A stretch of 64,000 bases of DNA from Verrucomicrobiales bacterium (GCA_002698785.1 PAAG01000051.1:236713-300712); one strand, 5' to 3'; positions 9,167 to 18,541 are shown, counted from the stretch's first letter. Notes: generated by a model not told the origin, from the sequence alone. Translations and numbers: made by a program.

Positions 9167-10591
9167 ATGGGCGAATCTCCTTCTGGCAAAAAGCTCAAAG
9201 TCAAAGAGCCTTGGTTTGCCGTACGACGGGAACTTCCTTCCCACAGAGCCAGCGTATTAACCGCTATCTCTTTTATTCTTCCGCTGCTGATCTGGTCTGC
9301 TGTCAGCTATTTGCCTTTCCTCTGGCATCCGGATATCAAACTCCAACTTTCGGCAGACCGAAAAGACGTCACTACTGTTTACACAGCCGGTGACCGGGTG
9401 AGTAAGGAATTCTTTCCCGAGTTCCAGGAAGCTGTTCGCTCTCAAAATGAAGAGTTGGAAGCCCAGCTGAAATCGGACGATCCGTTGGCGGGCTCTTCTG
9501 AGTCTTCCGTGAGAAGAGCCAACAAAAAGGTGCTCCGACATCTTGCTCCGGTACTCGAATCCAACGGATGGATCACCTCCGAGCAAACGAAGGAGGACGA
9601 ACTCATCTACGAAGCGTGGAAAGATGTTGCGACCGGGAAGCGAAAACTCAAATCGCCCGGCCTTTCCGAAGAGAACATCGAAATCGCAAAGCAGAATTGG
9701 AATGCGATGTCTGCGGTGTCTCCCGTTTACGACTCTGACAATTTTATCTCCGTTCCCCTTCTCAGTCTTGTTCCGCAGGGGAAACCTTCAAACCCGGATT
9801 ACCTCCCAGCCCCCCATCATGTGGCTTCGTCAGGACTCGAAGTATTGATGATGCCTGCAGAGGGCGATCGCCCTTCGATGGTGCAGCGTATCGGGCATTC
9901 AATCCGAATTGTTTTCGGCGGCTTTCTCCTTTCCGCTCTCATCGGAATCCCCATCGGGGTTCTCTGCGGGACCTACGCCTTTTTCTCCCGCCTGATAGAG
10001 CCGTTCACGGATTTCTTTCGCTACATGCCAGCGCCCACATTCAGCACATTGCTCGTGGCGATCTTCCTGGCGAACGACGCTCCCAAAATCGCGCTCGTTT
10101 TTGTCGGTACTTTTTTCCAGATGGTCCTCGTTGTCTCGAATACAACCCGAGGGCTCAACATGAACCTTCTTGAAGCTGCTCAAACCTTGGGCGCGAAACA
10201 GAGCCAGCTTCTCACTCACGTTGTGATACCGGGAATTCTCCCGAGTATGTATAACGACCTTCGCATTCTCCTCGGCTGGGCCTGGACGTGGCTCGTAATC
10301 GCTGAGCTCGTAGGTGTGAAAAGCGGACTCACGGAATTCATTGAATCACAGGGGCGTTACCGGAACTTCGACTTGGTGTTCCCTGTGATCATTCTAATCG
10401 GATTGATCGGATTCTTTACAGACCAGTTTCTCGCTTTTCTCAGAGGCATCATCTTCCCATGGACAAAAGAAGGTGAAGCCATGTCGAGCCACCCCGTTGC
10501 GAAGGTGATCCTCTTCATCCCGCGATTGATCAAAAAAGCATTTTCTTCCAAGACCTCGCCCGCACCCACTCCACAAGCAGGACAACCGTAA
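9167..10591 (+). CDS. ABC transporter permease with large extracytoplasmic insertion
   Basis: Inner-membrane permease of the SsuC/NrtB type. After a first hydrophobic helix (about 29-49) comes a hydrophilic stretch of nearly 200 residues, then the usual permease core (about 240-450). The core includes the EAA loop MNLLEAAQTLGAKQSQLLTHVVIPGILPSM, which contacts the ATPase. Standard family members are about 250-280 residues, so at 474 residues the extra segment is striking; it should face the periplasm and may contact the binding protein. The product ends in a Pro/Thr-rich tail. It lies 7 bp before the ATPase gene. Confidence 0.88.
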   Translation: MGESPSGKKLKVKEPWFAVRRELPSHRASVLTAISFILPLLIWSAVSYLPFLWHPDIKLQLSADRKDVTTVYTAGDRVSKEFFPEFQEAVRSQNEELEAQLKSDDPLAGSSESSVRRANKKVLRHLAPVLESNGWITSEQTKEDELIYEAWKDVATGKRKLKSPGLSEENIEIAKQNWNAMSAVSPVYDSDNFISVPLLSLVPQGKPSNPDYLPAPHHVASSGLEVLMMPAEGDRPSMVQRIGHSIRIVFGGFLLSALIGIPIGVLCGTYAFFSRLIEPFTDFFRYMPAPTFSTLLVAIFLANDAPKIALVFVGTFFQMVLVVSNTTRGLNMNLLEAAQTLGAKQSQLLTHVVIPGILPSMYNDLRILLGWAWTWLVIAELVGVKSGLTEFIESQGRYRNFDLVFPVIILIGLIGFFTDQFLAFLRGIIFPWTKEGEAMSSHPVAKVILFIPRLIKKAFSSKTSPAPTPQAGQP

Positions 10592-10597
10592 TTCGAT

Positions 10598-11500
10598 ATG
10601 ATTCCTCCTTCTCCAGACATCGTCGACTATCACGAGCAAACGCCAGAGGTAAAAGAGCGCTTCACCCAGCTAAAGCAGCGCCCTGTTGTTCTCTCGGTGG
10701 ACAATGTCACTAAGGACTTCCCGACACGAAATGGTGTGGTCAGGGCACTCCACGACATTGATTTCGAAGTCTATCGAAGAGAGTTCATGTGTGTCATCGG
10801 CCCATCCGGGTGCGGCAAGTCGACACTCATCCGAATTCTGGCTGGCCTGGAAATCCAGTCAGAGGGAGAAGTGCTTCTCGATGGCAATCCTGTCGCCGGA
10901 CCTGGTCCTGACCGGGGGATGGTTTTCCAAACCTACACTTTGTTCCCTTGGCTGACCGTAAAACAGAATGTGATGTTCGGGCCCAAAATGACCGGCCACA
11001 TGAGTGCGGAGATCGAAGCCGACGCTCGTCAGTGGATCGATATGGTCGGTCTTTCGAAATTCGAAAATTCCTATCCCCATCAGCTATCTGGAGGGATGAA
11101 GCAGCGCGTAGCGATTGCACGAGCACTCGCCAACCGCCCTCGCATTCTCCTGATGGACGAGCCCTTTGGAGCACTCGATGCCCAGACCCGGGCTCAGATG
11201 CAGGCCTATCTGCTGGAGATCTGGCGGAATCTCGATATCACGATTCTCTTTATCACTCACGATCTCGATGAGGCGGTCTATCTCGCTGACCGCATCCTCG
11301 TGCTGAAGGCAAACCCAGGCGAAATCGATGAGATCATCGAAGTCTCCGTTCCTCGACCTCGCTCGATGGAGCAGTTCATTTCTCCGGAGTTCATTGCGAC
11401 AAAGCACCACATCAATCAATTGATCCATCCCGAGCAAAAAGGCGATGGCCCCGTACTTCATTTCCCTCGCCTGACCGAAGCAGGCGACGACGTTGAGTGA
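10598..11500 (+). CDS. ABC transporter ATP-binding protein (SsuB/TauB/NrtD-like)
   Basis: Cytoplasmic ATPase that powers import through the preceding permease. The 300-residue protein has Walker A GPSGCGKS (about 68-75), a Q-loop in [14 protein letters not shown], the ABC signature [15 protein letters not shown], Walker [13 protein letters not shown] and a switch His in [14 protein letters not shown]. An N-terminal extension of about 30 residues precedes the usual start of the nucleotide-binding domain. The gene order of binding protein, permease and ATPase is complete for an importer. Confidence 0.94.
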   Translation: MIPPSPDIVDYHEQTPEVKERFTQLKQRPVVLSVDNVTKDFPTRNGVVRALHDIDFEVYRREFMCVIGPSGCGKSTLIRILAGLEIQSEGEVLLDGNPVAGPGPDRGMVFQTYTLFPWLTVKQNVMFGPKMTGHMSAEIEADARQWIDMVGLSKFENSYPHQLSGGMKQRVAIARALANRPRILLMDEPFGALDAQTRAQMQAYLLEIWRNLDITILFITHDLDEAVYLADRILVLKANPGEIDEIIEVSVPRPRSMEQFISPEFIATKHHINQLIHPEQKGDGPVLHFPRLTEAGDDVE

Positions 11501-11509
11501 TCTGTCGAT

Positions 11510-12286
11510 ATGGAAAAGGCCTGCCTGTTGCAGCAACTCCCCTGGCCCGAAATCGCAGAGGTGTGTGAAGAGAGCAATGGCTTCCTGGTTTTACCCATCG
11601 GAGCTACCGAGCAGCACGGTCCCCATCTTCCGATTAATACAGATACAGTAATCGCGGAGAAAATTTGTGAATATGCCTCGGCAAAAACTGGCATCCCCAT
11701 TTTGCCACCGATGGCCTACTCCGTTTCGTCGGGTCATACGACTAAATGGCCTGGCACGTTTTCCCTGACCCACGAAGCATTTATCGAAAGCGTCTGCGAG
11801 CTTGCTTCATGGGCCGTCCAGACTGGATGGAAGAAACTCCTGTTCGTAAATAGCCACTTCGGGAACGACTCCTCACTCCGTGTCGCGGTGGAAAAAATTC
11901 GACTCGCCCATTTTGGAAAACTCCAAATCGGCTTGAAGCACACCTTTCTCCTTACGGAATCGATACGAAGCTATTTCGTTTCCGATGCGGAAGATCTCCA
12001 CGCCAACAAAGCGGAAACAGACCTCCTACTCTACCTGGCACCTGATACAGTGAGAATGGACAAGGTCGAAGACGATCCCGATCGCACAGAAGGGAAAGTT
12101 TTCAGTTACCCGGTTGCCCAAACAAGCCTGAATGGATTGACCGGCGCCCCCTCTCTGGCTTCCACAGAAAAAGGGAAAGAACTCTTCGAAGAGATGGGGG
12201 ATGCCCTTGCCGAGGTATTACTCCGAGCCAAAGACGAAGAGCCTCCCCTTTCATCAGAATATTGGGAAGATCTTGTTCGGCGCTAA
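11510..12286 (+). CDS. Creatininase-family amidohydrolase
   Basis: Metal-dependent amidohydrolase of the creatininase fold. Ligands Glu34, His36 and Asp45 lie in GATEQHGPHLPINTDT, His116 in NSHFGND, and a further Glu in DLHANKAETDLL. In true creatininase a second-metal Glu follows the fourth ligand by two residues; here it is Gly, as in many uncharacterised relatives, so creatinine should not be assumed as substrate. The 258-residue length is typical. It starts 9 bp after the ATPase stop, closing the transporter unit, which suggests it acts on the imported compound or a close product. Confidence 0.85.
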   Translation: MEKACLLQQLPWPEIAEVCEESNGFLVLPIGATEQHGPHLPINTDTVIAEKICEYASAKTGIPILPPMAYSVSSGHTTKWPGTFSLTHEAFIESVCELASWAVQTGWKKLLFVNSHFGNDSSLRVAVEKIRLAHFGKLQIGLKHTFLLTESIRSYFVSDAEDLHANKAETDLLLYLAPDTVRMDKVEDDPDRTEGKVFSYPVAQTSLNGLTGAPSLASTEKGKELFEEMGDALAEVLLRAKDEEPPLSSEYWEDLVRR

Positions 12287-12296
12287 GAGGCGTTGG

Positions 12297-12329
12297 GCAT
12301 ATTACGATCCTGGTGAACTGGTAATCCGG
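12297..12329 (+). promoter_or_regulatory. Paired operator boxes, 22 bp apart (degenerate)
   Basis: GCATATTACGA (12297-12307; complement TCGTAATATGC) and TGGTAATCCGG (12319-12329) each match the TCGTAATACGA box at 8 of 11 positions, and their centres are exactly 22 bp apart. They sit 11 bp upstream of the sigma-54-type element at 12341. Weaker than the other two pairs; support comes from the identical spacing and placement. Confidence 0.42.
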
Positions 12330-12340
12330 GCAGCTTCTCT

Positions 12341-12357
12341 TTGGCACGACTTAAGCT
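12341..12357 (+). promoter_or_regulatory. Sigma-54-type promoter of the Rieske unit
   Basis: TTGGCACG-N4-AAGCT keeps the full -24 element and the GG-N10-GC spacing, with two mismatches in the TTGCT -12 element. The predicted start near 12367 leaves a leader of about 140 nt before the Rieske gene, and this leader contains a short ORF. Confidence 0.6.
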
Positions 12358-12407
12358 CCTAAGCTGATATAGTGAGATTGTTTCAAGCTCACGATTGGAG
12401 AGAAGAA

Positions 12408-12479
12408 ATGAGAGATGTTCGCAGCGATTTATGGGCACTCGGAATAACGACATACTGCTTCGTATTCCTGGGTTGCTAA
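12408..12479 (+). CDS. Short leader ORF (23 codons)
   Basis: ATG at 12408 is preceded by GGAG with 7-nt spacing, a better ribosome-binding site than that of the following gene. It opens 23 codons ending TAA at 12477-12479. The peptide has a charged start (MRDVRSDLW) and a hydrophobic end containing two Cys (TTYCFVFLGC). It lies between the predicted sigma-54 start and the Rieske gene. It could be a leader peptide coupling translation to the next gene or a small membrane-associated peptide; nothing identifies a function. Confidence 0.4.
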   Translation: MRDVRSDLWALGITTYCFVFLGC

Positions 12480-12507
12480 TTCCCCTTTTGCTCGCCCTTC
12501 CCGGATC

Positions 12508-13917
12508 ATGAATTCCGATCCGGAAATCTTTCGTTTTTCAATTTTTTCCAAACTTACTTTAATGAACGTATCAGAACTTGAAATTCGTCGTGCCTGCGAG
12601 GCTCCGACGGACGCGCTCAGCTTCGCAAGCCGAAGCAATATTCGAAGCGCACAACCAGAACTCTCTGTTGAGGAAATTCTAACAGAGATACAACGAGCAG
12701 CCGATCTGCCGCTCGAAGAAAGCACTACGCTTCCCGCACAAGCCTATACCTCTCCCGACTTTTTCGATTGGGAAGTGGAGAATATCTTCCGCAAGGAATG
12801 GCTCGCCTTATGTCATGTCTCGCAAATCCCAAATGTCGGGGATTTCCTGAACATCGATCTTCTCGGAGAGCCGCTGATTGTGATCCGCGACAAATCCAAT
12901 GAGATCCAGGTGCTCTCTCGAGTATGCCCCCACCGGGGAATGGACATCATGCCTCCCGGTTTTGGCTATGATGGGCACTGCCCGGCACAAGCAAAGGAAG
13001 GGCAGTCCAATTGCGGAAATACCAGATTGCTTTTGTGCCCCTACCATTCCTGGACTTTCGAACTCGATGGCAAGGTGAAGGCCTGTGCCGAGATGCAGGA
13101 AGCCAAAGGATTCAATCGAGATGAGTGGGGACTGAAAACGTTTCGGAGTGAAATCTGGAACGGCTTTGTCTTTATCAATTTCTCGGAGGATGCTCCTCAA
13201 TCTGTCGCGGAACAGTATGAAGGGCTCGGGAAACATCTCGAACCTTGGAACCTCGGAGACATGGAACTCGTGTTTGCCCAGGAATGGGACTGCGCCTTCA
13301 ACTGGAAGGTCCTTACCGAGAACTTCATGGAGTCCTACCATCATGCTGGTGCGCACAGCAAAACACTCCAGCCTATGATGCCGGCCCGTGATACATGGAC
13401 GGAAGCTGAGAAGGCTCACTACATCCAATGTCACCTTCCCATGAAGCCGAAGGTTCGGGAAGAGATTGCAGATATGGAATCTCGCGGGGAACAGTGGGAT
13501 GTCTTTCCACCTATTCCCGGTGTATCAGGCGAGAAGCGTTTCGAATGGGGACTGATCCTGGGATATCCCGGTTTTAAATTCGTAGTCACTGCCGATGCGG
13601 CCATCTGGTATCGAACCCAGCCTTTGGGACCCAATCGGATCAAGCTACTCACCACAATGCTCGTTCCGAAATCCACCGTTCAGCATCCTGACTTTGATTC
13701 CATGTTAGAGAAGGGATCAAAGATGGCCGTGGATTTCCACCTCGAAGATATGGAGGTCTGCATGGCCGTGCAAAGAGGCTATTATTCCTCAGGATATCAA
13801 CGCGGCCGACTCAGTCACTTGGAAATGCCGATCTGGCTCATCCAGCGATATCTCGCCGCCAGAAGTCGCGGCACATGGCCAACAATGGATCGTCCCGCCG
13901 CTCCCGGCCAACGCTGA
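12508..13917 (+). CDS. Rieske non-heme iron oxygenase, alpha subunit
   Basis: Oxygenase subunit of a Rieske ring-hydroxylase/N-demethylase type enzyme. The [2Fe-2S] ligands are in CPHRG (Cys140, His142) and CPYHSW (Cys177, His180). The mononuclear iron motif follows in [12 protein letters not shown] (about 272-283), with a later acidic ligand likely in the DFHLEDME segment. The layout resembles choline monooxygenase/GbcA-like single-component oxygenases as well as aromatic dioxygenases. No reductase or ferredoxin gene is adjacent, so electrons must come from elsewhere. The start may instead be the ATG at 12562 ([10 protein letters not shown]); neither has a strong Shine-Dalgarno. The substrate is unknown. 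Confidence 0.88.
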   Translation: MNSDPEIFRFSIFSKLTLMNVSELEIRRACEAPTDALSFASRSNIRSAQPELSVEEILTEIQRAADLPLEESTTLPAQAYTSPDFFDWEVENIFRKEWLALCHVSQIPNVGDFLNIDLLGEPLIVIRDKSNEIQVLSRVCPHRGMDIMPPGFGYDGHCPAQAKEGQSNCGNTRLLLCPYHSWTFELDGKVKACAEMQEAKGFNRDEWGLKTFRSEIWNGFVFINFSEDAPQSVAEQYEGLGKHLEPWNLGDMELVFAQEWDCAFNWKVLTENFMESYHHAGAHSKTLQPMMPARDTWTEAEKAHYIQCHLPMKPKVREEIADMESRGEQWDVFPPIPGVSGEKRFEWGLILGYPGFKFVVTADAAIWYRTQPLGPNRIKLLTTMLVPKSTVQHPDFDSMLEKGSKMAVDFHLEDMEVCMAVQRGYYSSGYQRGRLSHLEMPIWLIQRYLAARSRGTWPTMDRPAAPGQR

Positions 13918-13933
13918 ATGGAGTTCCCTTTTC

Positions 13934-15295
13934 ATGAAATCTGACGAAGAACTCATTCAGCAACGCGACGAACTCAAATCTCAGGGAGTAAAATATTGCG
14001 TCGGGGCCTACGTGGATATCCACGGGGTCCCGAAAGGCAAGTTCGTACCGATCGATCACTTCCTCCACTTCGCCCATGGTTCCGAACTCTACACCGGATA
14101 TGCATTGGACGGACTCGGACAAAGCCCCAACGACGACGAGATCGCTTCCAACCCCGATCTGGAGCGCGGTGTGATTCTCCCATGGAACAAGGAGGTCGCG
14201 TGGTTTCCTGCCGATAACACGTTCAAAGGCGAACCTTACGAGATCAATACGCGGGTTGCGCTTAAGAAAGTGTTAGGGCAGGCGGAGGAAATGGGATTCG
14301 GAATGAATCTTGGAATCGAATGTGAAGTGTTCGTTCTTCGAATGACGGAACAGGGAACGCTGGAGGTTCCGAACCCCGATGATGATCTCACGAAGTCCTG
14401 CTACGACGTGAAGCGATTCTTTGATCGCTACGAGTGGCTCGACAAAGTGGCCACCGTTATCAACGACCTGGGGTGGGACCTCTACTCTTTCGATCATGAG
14501 GATGCCAACTCGCAGTTCGAGTTCGACTTCATGTATTCCGACGCACTTACCATGTGTGATCGGTATACATTCTTCCGATTGATGGCGAAGCAGTATGCTG
14601 CGGAAGAAGGGCTGATCGCCACCTTCATGCCGAAGCCGTTTGCCGACAAGACAGGTTCTGGAGCGCACTTCAACATGTCGCTCTACGACCTGGAAAGCGG
14701 AAACAATCTGTTCAAACTATCGCCTGAAGAGGATCCGAAAGGACTCGGTCTTTCAGAACTCGGTTACCAGTTTATCGGTGGTGTTTTAAAACATGGTCCC
14801 GCAATCTGTGCGGCGTTCGCTCCCACCGTGAACAGCTACAAGCGCCTCGTCCGACGAGGGCTAATGGCCTATTACAGCTGGGCGCCCGTTTTCAACAGTT
14901 ACGGGCGGAACAACCGCACCAACGCTCTTCGGGTTCCTATGGGAGGTGGACGTGTGGAGTCTCGAAATGCCGATGCCTCCTGCAATCCTTATCTCGCTTC
15001 GACTCTCGTCCTCGCCGCAGGCTTAGAAGGTATTCGAGAGGGTATCGATCCGGGCAATGCTCAGGAAGAGAACCTCTACGAATACACTCCGAAGCAACTA
15101 GCAGACGCGGGAATACAGGAACTTCCGAGGACTCTCGATGAAGCAGTGAAGGCATTCGCTGCCGATCCTTTTGTCACGGAAGTTCTCGGCCAGGAGCTAC
15201 GGGATGAGTTCATCACCTACAAAGCGGAAGAATGGCGACAGTATCACCAGACCGTCTCTCAATGGGAGGTCGATCAGTATGCCCGCCTCTTTTAG
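13934..15295 (+). CDS. Glutamine synthetase-family ligase (GmaS/GlnT-like)
   Basis: ATP-dependent ligase that probably joins an amine to the gamma-carboxyl of glutamate. The 453-residue protein keeps active-site segments of the family: [53 protein letters not shown] and [15 protein letters not shown]. Its length, [13 protein letters not shown] opening and C-terminal [12 protein letters not shown] resemble gamma-glutamylmethylamide synthetase and type III-like GlnT more than GlnA. Family precedents include GmaS (methylamine), IpuC (isopropylamine) and AtdA1 (aniline, paired with a Rieske dioxygenase). The gene starts 16 bp after the Rieske gene. Confidence 0.88.
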   Translation: MKSDEELIQQRDELKSQGVKYCVGAYVDIHGVPKGKFVPIDHFLHFAHGSELYTGYALDGLGQSPNDDEIASNPDLERGVILPWNKEVAWFPADNTFKGEPYEINTRVALKKVLGQAEEMGFGMNLGIECEVFVLRMTEQGTLEVPNPDDDLTKSCYDVKRFFDRYEWLDKVATVINDLGWDLYSFDHEDANSQFEFDFMYSDALTMCDRYTFFRLMAKQYAAEEGLIATFMPKPFADKTGSGAHFNMSLYDLESGNNLFKLSPEEDPKGLGLSELGYQFIGGVLKHGPAICAAFAPTVNSYKRLVRRGLMAYYSWAPVFNSYGRNNRTNALRVPMGGGRVESRNADASCNPYLASTLVLAAGLEGIREGIDPGNAQEENLYEYTPKQLADAGIQELPRTLDEAVKAFAADPFVTEVLGQELRDEFITYKAEEWRQYHQTVSQWEVDQYARLF

Positions 15296-15310
15296 CACGC
15301 TTGTCAGGAT

Positions 15311-16093
15311 ATGAGTTTCTTTTCCCTGGAAGGTAAAGTCGCGGTAGTAACGGGCGGTTCCTCAGGAATCGGGAAAGCCATTGTTGAACGTTTCGAGAAA
15401 GATGGAGCGAAAGTCGTCGTTTTCGATCGCAATGCTTTTGACGGTTCAGAGACTGTCGGATTTGCGGAGGTAGATGTTTCCGATGAGTCTTCTCTCTCTT
15501 CTGCTCTGGAGTCGGTCGTCGACCAATACGGCAGTCTGGACATCCTTATCAACAACGCCGGTATTCAGCCACTCGGCGTAGGTTTTTCAGATCTAACATC
15601 TGACCTGATGAGCCGCACGTTCGCCGTAAATGTCGACGGGGTTGCATTCGGCATAAAACATGGCGGCCGCCTCATGTCCGAGGGAGGGCGAATTGTGAAT
15701 ACGGGATCCTTTGTCGGCCTTACGGGTGTTCCGGGAGGTGCTGCCTATGCTACATCGAAGGCAGCCGTGATCCATTTGACTCGCCTCGGGGCAATCGAAC
15801 TATCACGCCAGAACATCACAGTGAACTGTGTTTGCCCCGGTACAATCCTCACTCCTGCGGTAACCGGGATTCCTGACAATCCAGAGATTCCTTTCGCAGA
15901 ATCCCGCACCCCCATTGGAAGGCTGGGTGATCCGGAAGAAATTGCAGCAGCATTTCACTTTCTGGCTTCGCCAGATGCTTCTTATGTCACGGGAGCAGTG
16001 CTGAGTGTAGACGGGGGAATCAGCGCTGGCTGGGAACGCTACGACATCACTCCCCCACTTGAAATTCAGGAAGGAAAGTGGATAGACCAATGA
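15311..16093 (+). CDS. Short-chain dehydrogenase/reductase
   Basis: NAD(P)-dependent oxidoreductase of the classical SDR fold. Cofactor motif GGSSGIGKAI (about 15-24), NNAG (about 80), catalytic Ser in NTGSFVG and Tyr/Lys in YATSKAA are intact, and the C-terminal SYVTGAVLSVDGG is present. An acidic residue after the second strand (VVFDRN) favours NAD. The 260-residue length is typical. Its stop overlaps the next start (ATGA at 16090), so it is part of the same unit and probably oxidises an alcohol formed by, or downstream of, the Rieske enzyme. Confidence 0.92.
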   Translation: MSFFSLEGKVAVVTGGSSGIGKAIVERFEKDGAKVVVFDRNAFDGSETVGFAEVDVSDESSLSSALESVVDQYGSLDILINNAGIQPLGVGFSDLTSDLMSRTFAVNVDGVAFGIKHGGRLMSEGGRIVNTGSFVGLTGVPGGAAYATSKAAVIHLTRLGAIELSRQNITVNCVCPGTILTPAVTGIPDNPEIPFAESRTPIGRLGDPEEIAAAFHFLASPDASYVTGAVLSVDGGISAGWERYDITPPLEIQEGKWIDQ

Positions 16094-16983
16094 CTGATTT
16101 CGATTCAAACCCACTAACGAATCCGTATTCACCTGCTCCTCGCTTCACCTGGCCTGACGGGAAAAAATGCGCCGTGATGGTTTGTTTCGACGTAGATGGG
16201 GAGACGACAGCACTGTCGGAAGACCCAGCTCTCGCGAACCGGCTGACCACGATGTCGCAGTGCACCTACGGCCCAACAGTAGGTGTCCCTCGAATATTGG
16301 GACTACTGAAACATTTGTCAGTTCCGGCTACTTTCTTTATACCTACCTATATAGTCGAAAATCACCCTCGGATGACGGAAGCCATTGCCGATGCGGGTCA
16401 CGAAATCGGCGCCCACGGTCATCTTCACGAAAAACTGGCTGATCTGGATCCGGAAGAGGAGGAGGAGATTCTTCAAAAGAGCATCAGCATACTCAAGAAG
16501 TTCACCGGAACAGAACCACTGGGTTATCGCGCCCCGTGGTTTGAAATCAATCCGGGAACGCCAGATCTGCTGCAGGAATACGGATTCCTCTACAACGCAA
16601 GCATGATGGGCGATGACGTCCCTTTCCTTCATGATAATGGGCTCGTTGAGATTCCGGGGCAGTGGATGCTGGAGGACTGGGAACAGTTCGCTTTTAACGC
16701 AGAGCCTGCGTGGGGAGTTATCCCCGAAGATTGCGACAAGGTGTTTAAACTCTGGTGGCGCGAATTCGAAGCAATGCGCCACTATGGCTGCTGCTTCGTC
16801 CTAACATTGCACCCATGGCTGAGCGGACGCCCCTCCCGAGTTCAATTACTTGAGCATATATTGTCCAAAATACAGGAATATGGCGATGCCTGGATCGCAA
16901 CCGGCACAGAGATTGCTAGTTGGGTCCTCGGTAATCCTTCCGCCAGGAGAGAGGTCGATTTCGATCGGGGAGGTTCCGCATGA
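16090..16983 (+). CDS. NodB-type polysaccharide deacetylase/PuuE-like amidohydrolase
   Basis: Metal-dependent deacetylase-fold hydrolase. The general-base Asp is in CFDVDGE, the metal His pair in GAHGHLHE, and the YRAPWFE segment is the third motif. No signal peptide is present, so it is cytoplasmic, as for PuuE-type allantoinases and cyclic imide hydrolases rather than secreted chitin deacetylases. The ATG at 16090 is chosen because it overlaps the SDR stop in ATGA; it gives 297 residues. In this nitrogen context hydrolysis of a cyclic or acyl amide is more likely than polysaccharide work. Confidence 0.85.
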   Translation: MTDFDSNPLTNPYSPAPRFTWPDGKKCAVMVCFDVDGETTALSEDPALANRLTTMSQCTYGPTVGVPRILGLLKHLSVPATFFIPTYIVENHPRMTEAIADAGHEIGAHGHLHEKLADLDPEEEEEILQKSISILKKFTGTEPLGYRAPWFEINPGTPDLLQEYGFLYNASMMGDDVPFLHDNGLVEIPGQWMLEDWEQFAFNAEPAWGVIPEDCDKVFKLWWREFEAMRHYGCCFVLTLHPWLSGRPSRVQLLEHILSKIQEYGDAWIATGTEIASWVLGNPSARREVDFDRGGSA

Positions 16984-17648
16984 TGCCAGCCTGTGTAGAA
17001 ATTCCACCGGGGCGCTTCCTGATGGGGGGCAGTCCGGATGATAAGTTCGCTAATGCCACTGAGTATCCTCGCGTCGAGGTTACAATAGCGAATTCGTTCT
17101 TCCTTTCTACTGATCCGATTTCTGTCTCGTATTGGTCGGCCTGCCCATACACTTACACGAAAGAGAGTGATCCAACTCTACCGGTAACCGAAGTCAGTTG
17201 GGATGAAGCGGTGAGCTATTGTGATTGGCTTTCCGAAATCTCCGGCGATACCTGGCGCCTTCCCGAGGAACAGGAATGGGAATACGCGTGCCGAGCCGGG
17301 ACGAATACTCCGTTTTCAACCGGAGATATGATCGAGCCCGACCAGGCTAACTACCTGTATTCGGAATATGGTGAGACGGTGGGTACTGGATCTCTCACTG
17401 CCCCCGGCAGCTATGCACCGAACGCTTTCGGCCTTCATGACATGCACGGAAACGTGTGTGAGTGGACCGCTACTTCATGGAGCTCCACGAATGATTCATC
17501 AAGCCCCCTTGATTCAGAAAGAAAAACAATACGAGGAGGGGGGTGGGACTACTTGCCTCGCATGCTGAGAAGTTCCTGGCGGGATGGAGTACCGCACTAC
17601 ACACGCAGGGACAACCTTGGCTTTCGCGTCCTCAGAGAAGCATCATGA
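16980..17648 (+). CDS. SUMF1/FGE-sulfatase-fold protein without the FGE cysteines
   Basis: Formylglycine-generating-enzyme fold protein of 222 residues with PPGRFLMGGSPDD, VTEVSWDEAVSYCDWLS, WRLPEEQEWEYACRAG, GLHDMHGNVCEWT and a terminal RDNLGFRVLRE. The cysteine pair needed for sulfatase activation near the C-terminus is not visible (the segment reads SSWRDGVPHYTRRDN), so it is more likely a non-FGE member such as an iron-binding oxygenase-like or accessory protein. No signal peptide. Both ends overlap neighbouring genes by 4 bp, so it belongs functionally to this unit. Confidence 0.85.
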   Translation: MMPACVEIPPGRFLMGGSPDDKFANATEYPRVEVTIANSFFLSTDPISVSYWSACPYTYTKESDPTLPVTEVSWDEAVSYCDWLSEISGDTWRLPEEQEWEYACRAGTNTPFSTGDMIEPDQANYLYSEYGETVGTGSLTAPGSYAPNAFGLHDMHGNVCEWTATSWSSTNDSSSPLDSERKTIRGGGWDYLPRMLRSSWRDGVPHYTRRDNLGFRVLREAS

Positions 17649-18499
17649 AACTGAAACTGTTTAAACCGCTCTGGGGCCATTCGGGGTCGAATATGGAGGC
17701 AATCCGCCTCGCCACCGATGCAGGCTTCGACGGAATAGAGGGACCCATTCCCACAGACCGAAGTGAGCGAAGAGATTTCGTCGCCATGTGTTCTGATGCC
17801 GGGCTGGAAATCATAGCAGAGGTAACAACAGGCGGTTCGTATGTCCCCGATCCGAATGCGACTCCCGCCCAGCACCTCGACGATCTCCGGCGGGGGATCG
17901 AGCGTAGCATTCCGGCGAAGCCAAAGTTTATCAATACCCAGGCAGGTCTGGATGCATGGGACGCGGGGACGCAGATCGCTTTTCACTCAAGTATCGCAGA
18001 GATTGCCTGGGAGTTTCAGGTCGAGGTAGTTGTAGAGACTCACCGCAGCCGCTCCACCTTCAATCCGTGGGTCACACGCGATATTCTCAATTCCGTTCCA
18101 GATATCAATCTCACCTGCGACTTCAGCCACTGGTGTTGTGTTACCGAGCGCCTCGTCATGGACGATAATCCGGCTCTTCTTGCTCTCATGGCAGACCGCT
18201 GCCACCACACCCATGCGAGAATTGGATACGACCAAGGCCCCCAGGTTCCCGATCCCCGAGCACCTGAATACGCACTCGCCGTAGAGAGACACCGCGCCTG
18301 GTGGGAGACGATCTGGAATATTCAGGAAAGAAAGGGAATCAAAGAAATCACGATGACGCCTGAGTTCGGCACTGATGGATATCTCCACTTGGAGCCGTAT
18401 ACGCGAAAGCCGGTTGCCGATCTCTGGGAAGTGAACTGCTGGATGGGACTTCAATTGCGAACTTGGTTCGAAGAGATGTTCGCACGCAGTATGAAGTAG
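17645..18499 (+). CDS. Sugar phosphate isomerase/epimerase-like TIM-barrel protein
   Basis: Xylose-isomerase-like TIM-barrel protein of 284 residues. Visible features are KLFKPLWGHSGSNMEAIRLATDAGFDGIEG at the N-terminus, VVVETHRSRSTFNPW (metal Glu and His), INLTCDFSHWCCVTERL, HTHARIGY and ITMTPEFGTDGY. This fold includes isomerases, epimerases and endonuclease IV-like hydrolases, so the reaction cannot be named. The ATG at 17645 overlaps the SUMF1-like stop (ATGA). It is the last gene of the second unit; its stop lies just ahead of the third set of operator boxes. Confidence 0.82.
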   Translation: MKLKLFKPLWGHSGSNMEAIRLATDAGFDGIEGPIPTDRSERRDFVAMCSDAGLEIIAEVTTGGSYVPDPNATPAQHLDDLRRGIERSIPAKPKFINTQAGLDAWDAGTQIAFHSSIAEIAWEFQVEVVVETHRSRSTFNPWVTRDILNSVPDINLTCDFSHWCCVTERLVMDDNPALLALMADRCHHTHARIGYDQGPQVPDPRAPEYALAVERHRAWWETIWNIQERKGIKEITMTPEFGTDGYLHLEPYTRKPVADLWEVNCWMGLQLRTWFEEMFARSMK

Positions 18500-18508
18500 G
18501 CCTTTGCC

Positions 18509-18540
18509 GCGTAATACTACTTTAAAAAAAAGTATTACGA
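18509..18540 (+). promoter_or_regulatory. Inverted operator boxes upstream of the NikR-like gene
   Basis: CGTAATACT (18510-18518) and AGTATTACG (18531-18539) form a perfect 9-bp inverted repeat with a 12-nt A/T-rich spacer, centres 21 bp apart. The half-sites match the boxes at 7960-7992. The pair abuts the sigma-54-type element at 18542, consistent with autoregulation by the product of the next gene. Confidence 0.68.
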
Positions 18541-18541
18541 T

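Noticed and set aside
11510..12286. Mycofactocin-type system (creatininase-family protein plus short peptide ORF)
   Set aside because: No radical SAM maturase, peptide chaperone or MftA-like sequence is present; the short ORF ends differently from MftA.
16980..17648. Maturase for the sulfatase at 348-1808
   Set aside because: The FGE cysteine pair is not visible, and the gene is embedded by 4-bp overlaps in a different operon 15 kb away.
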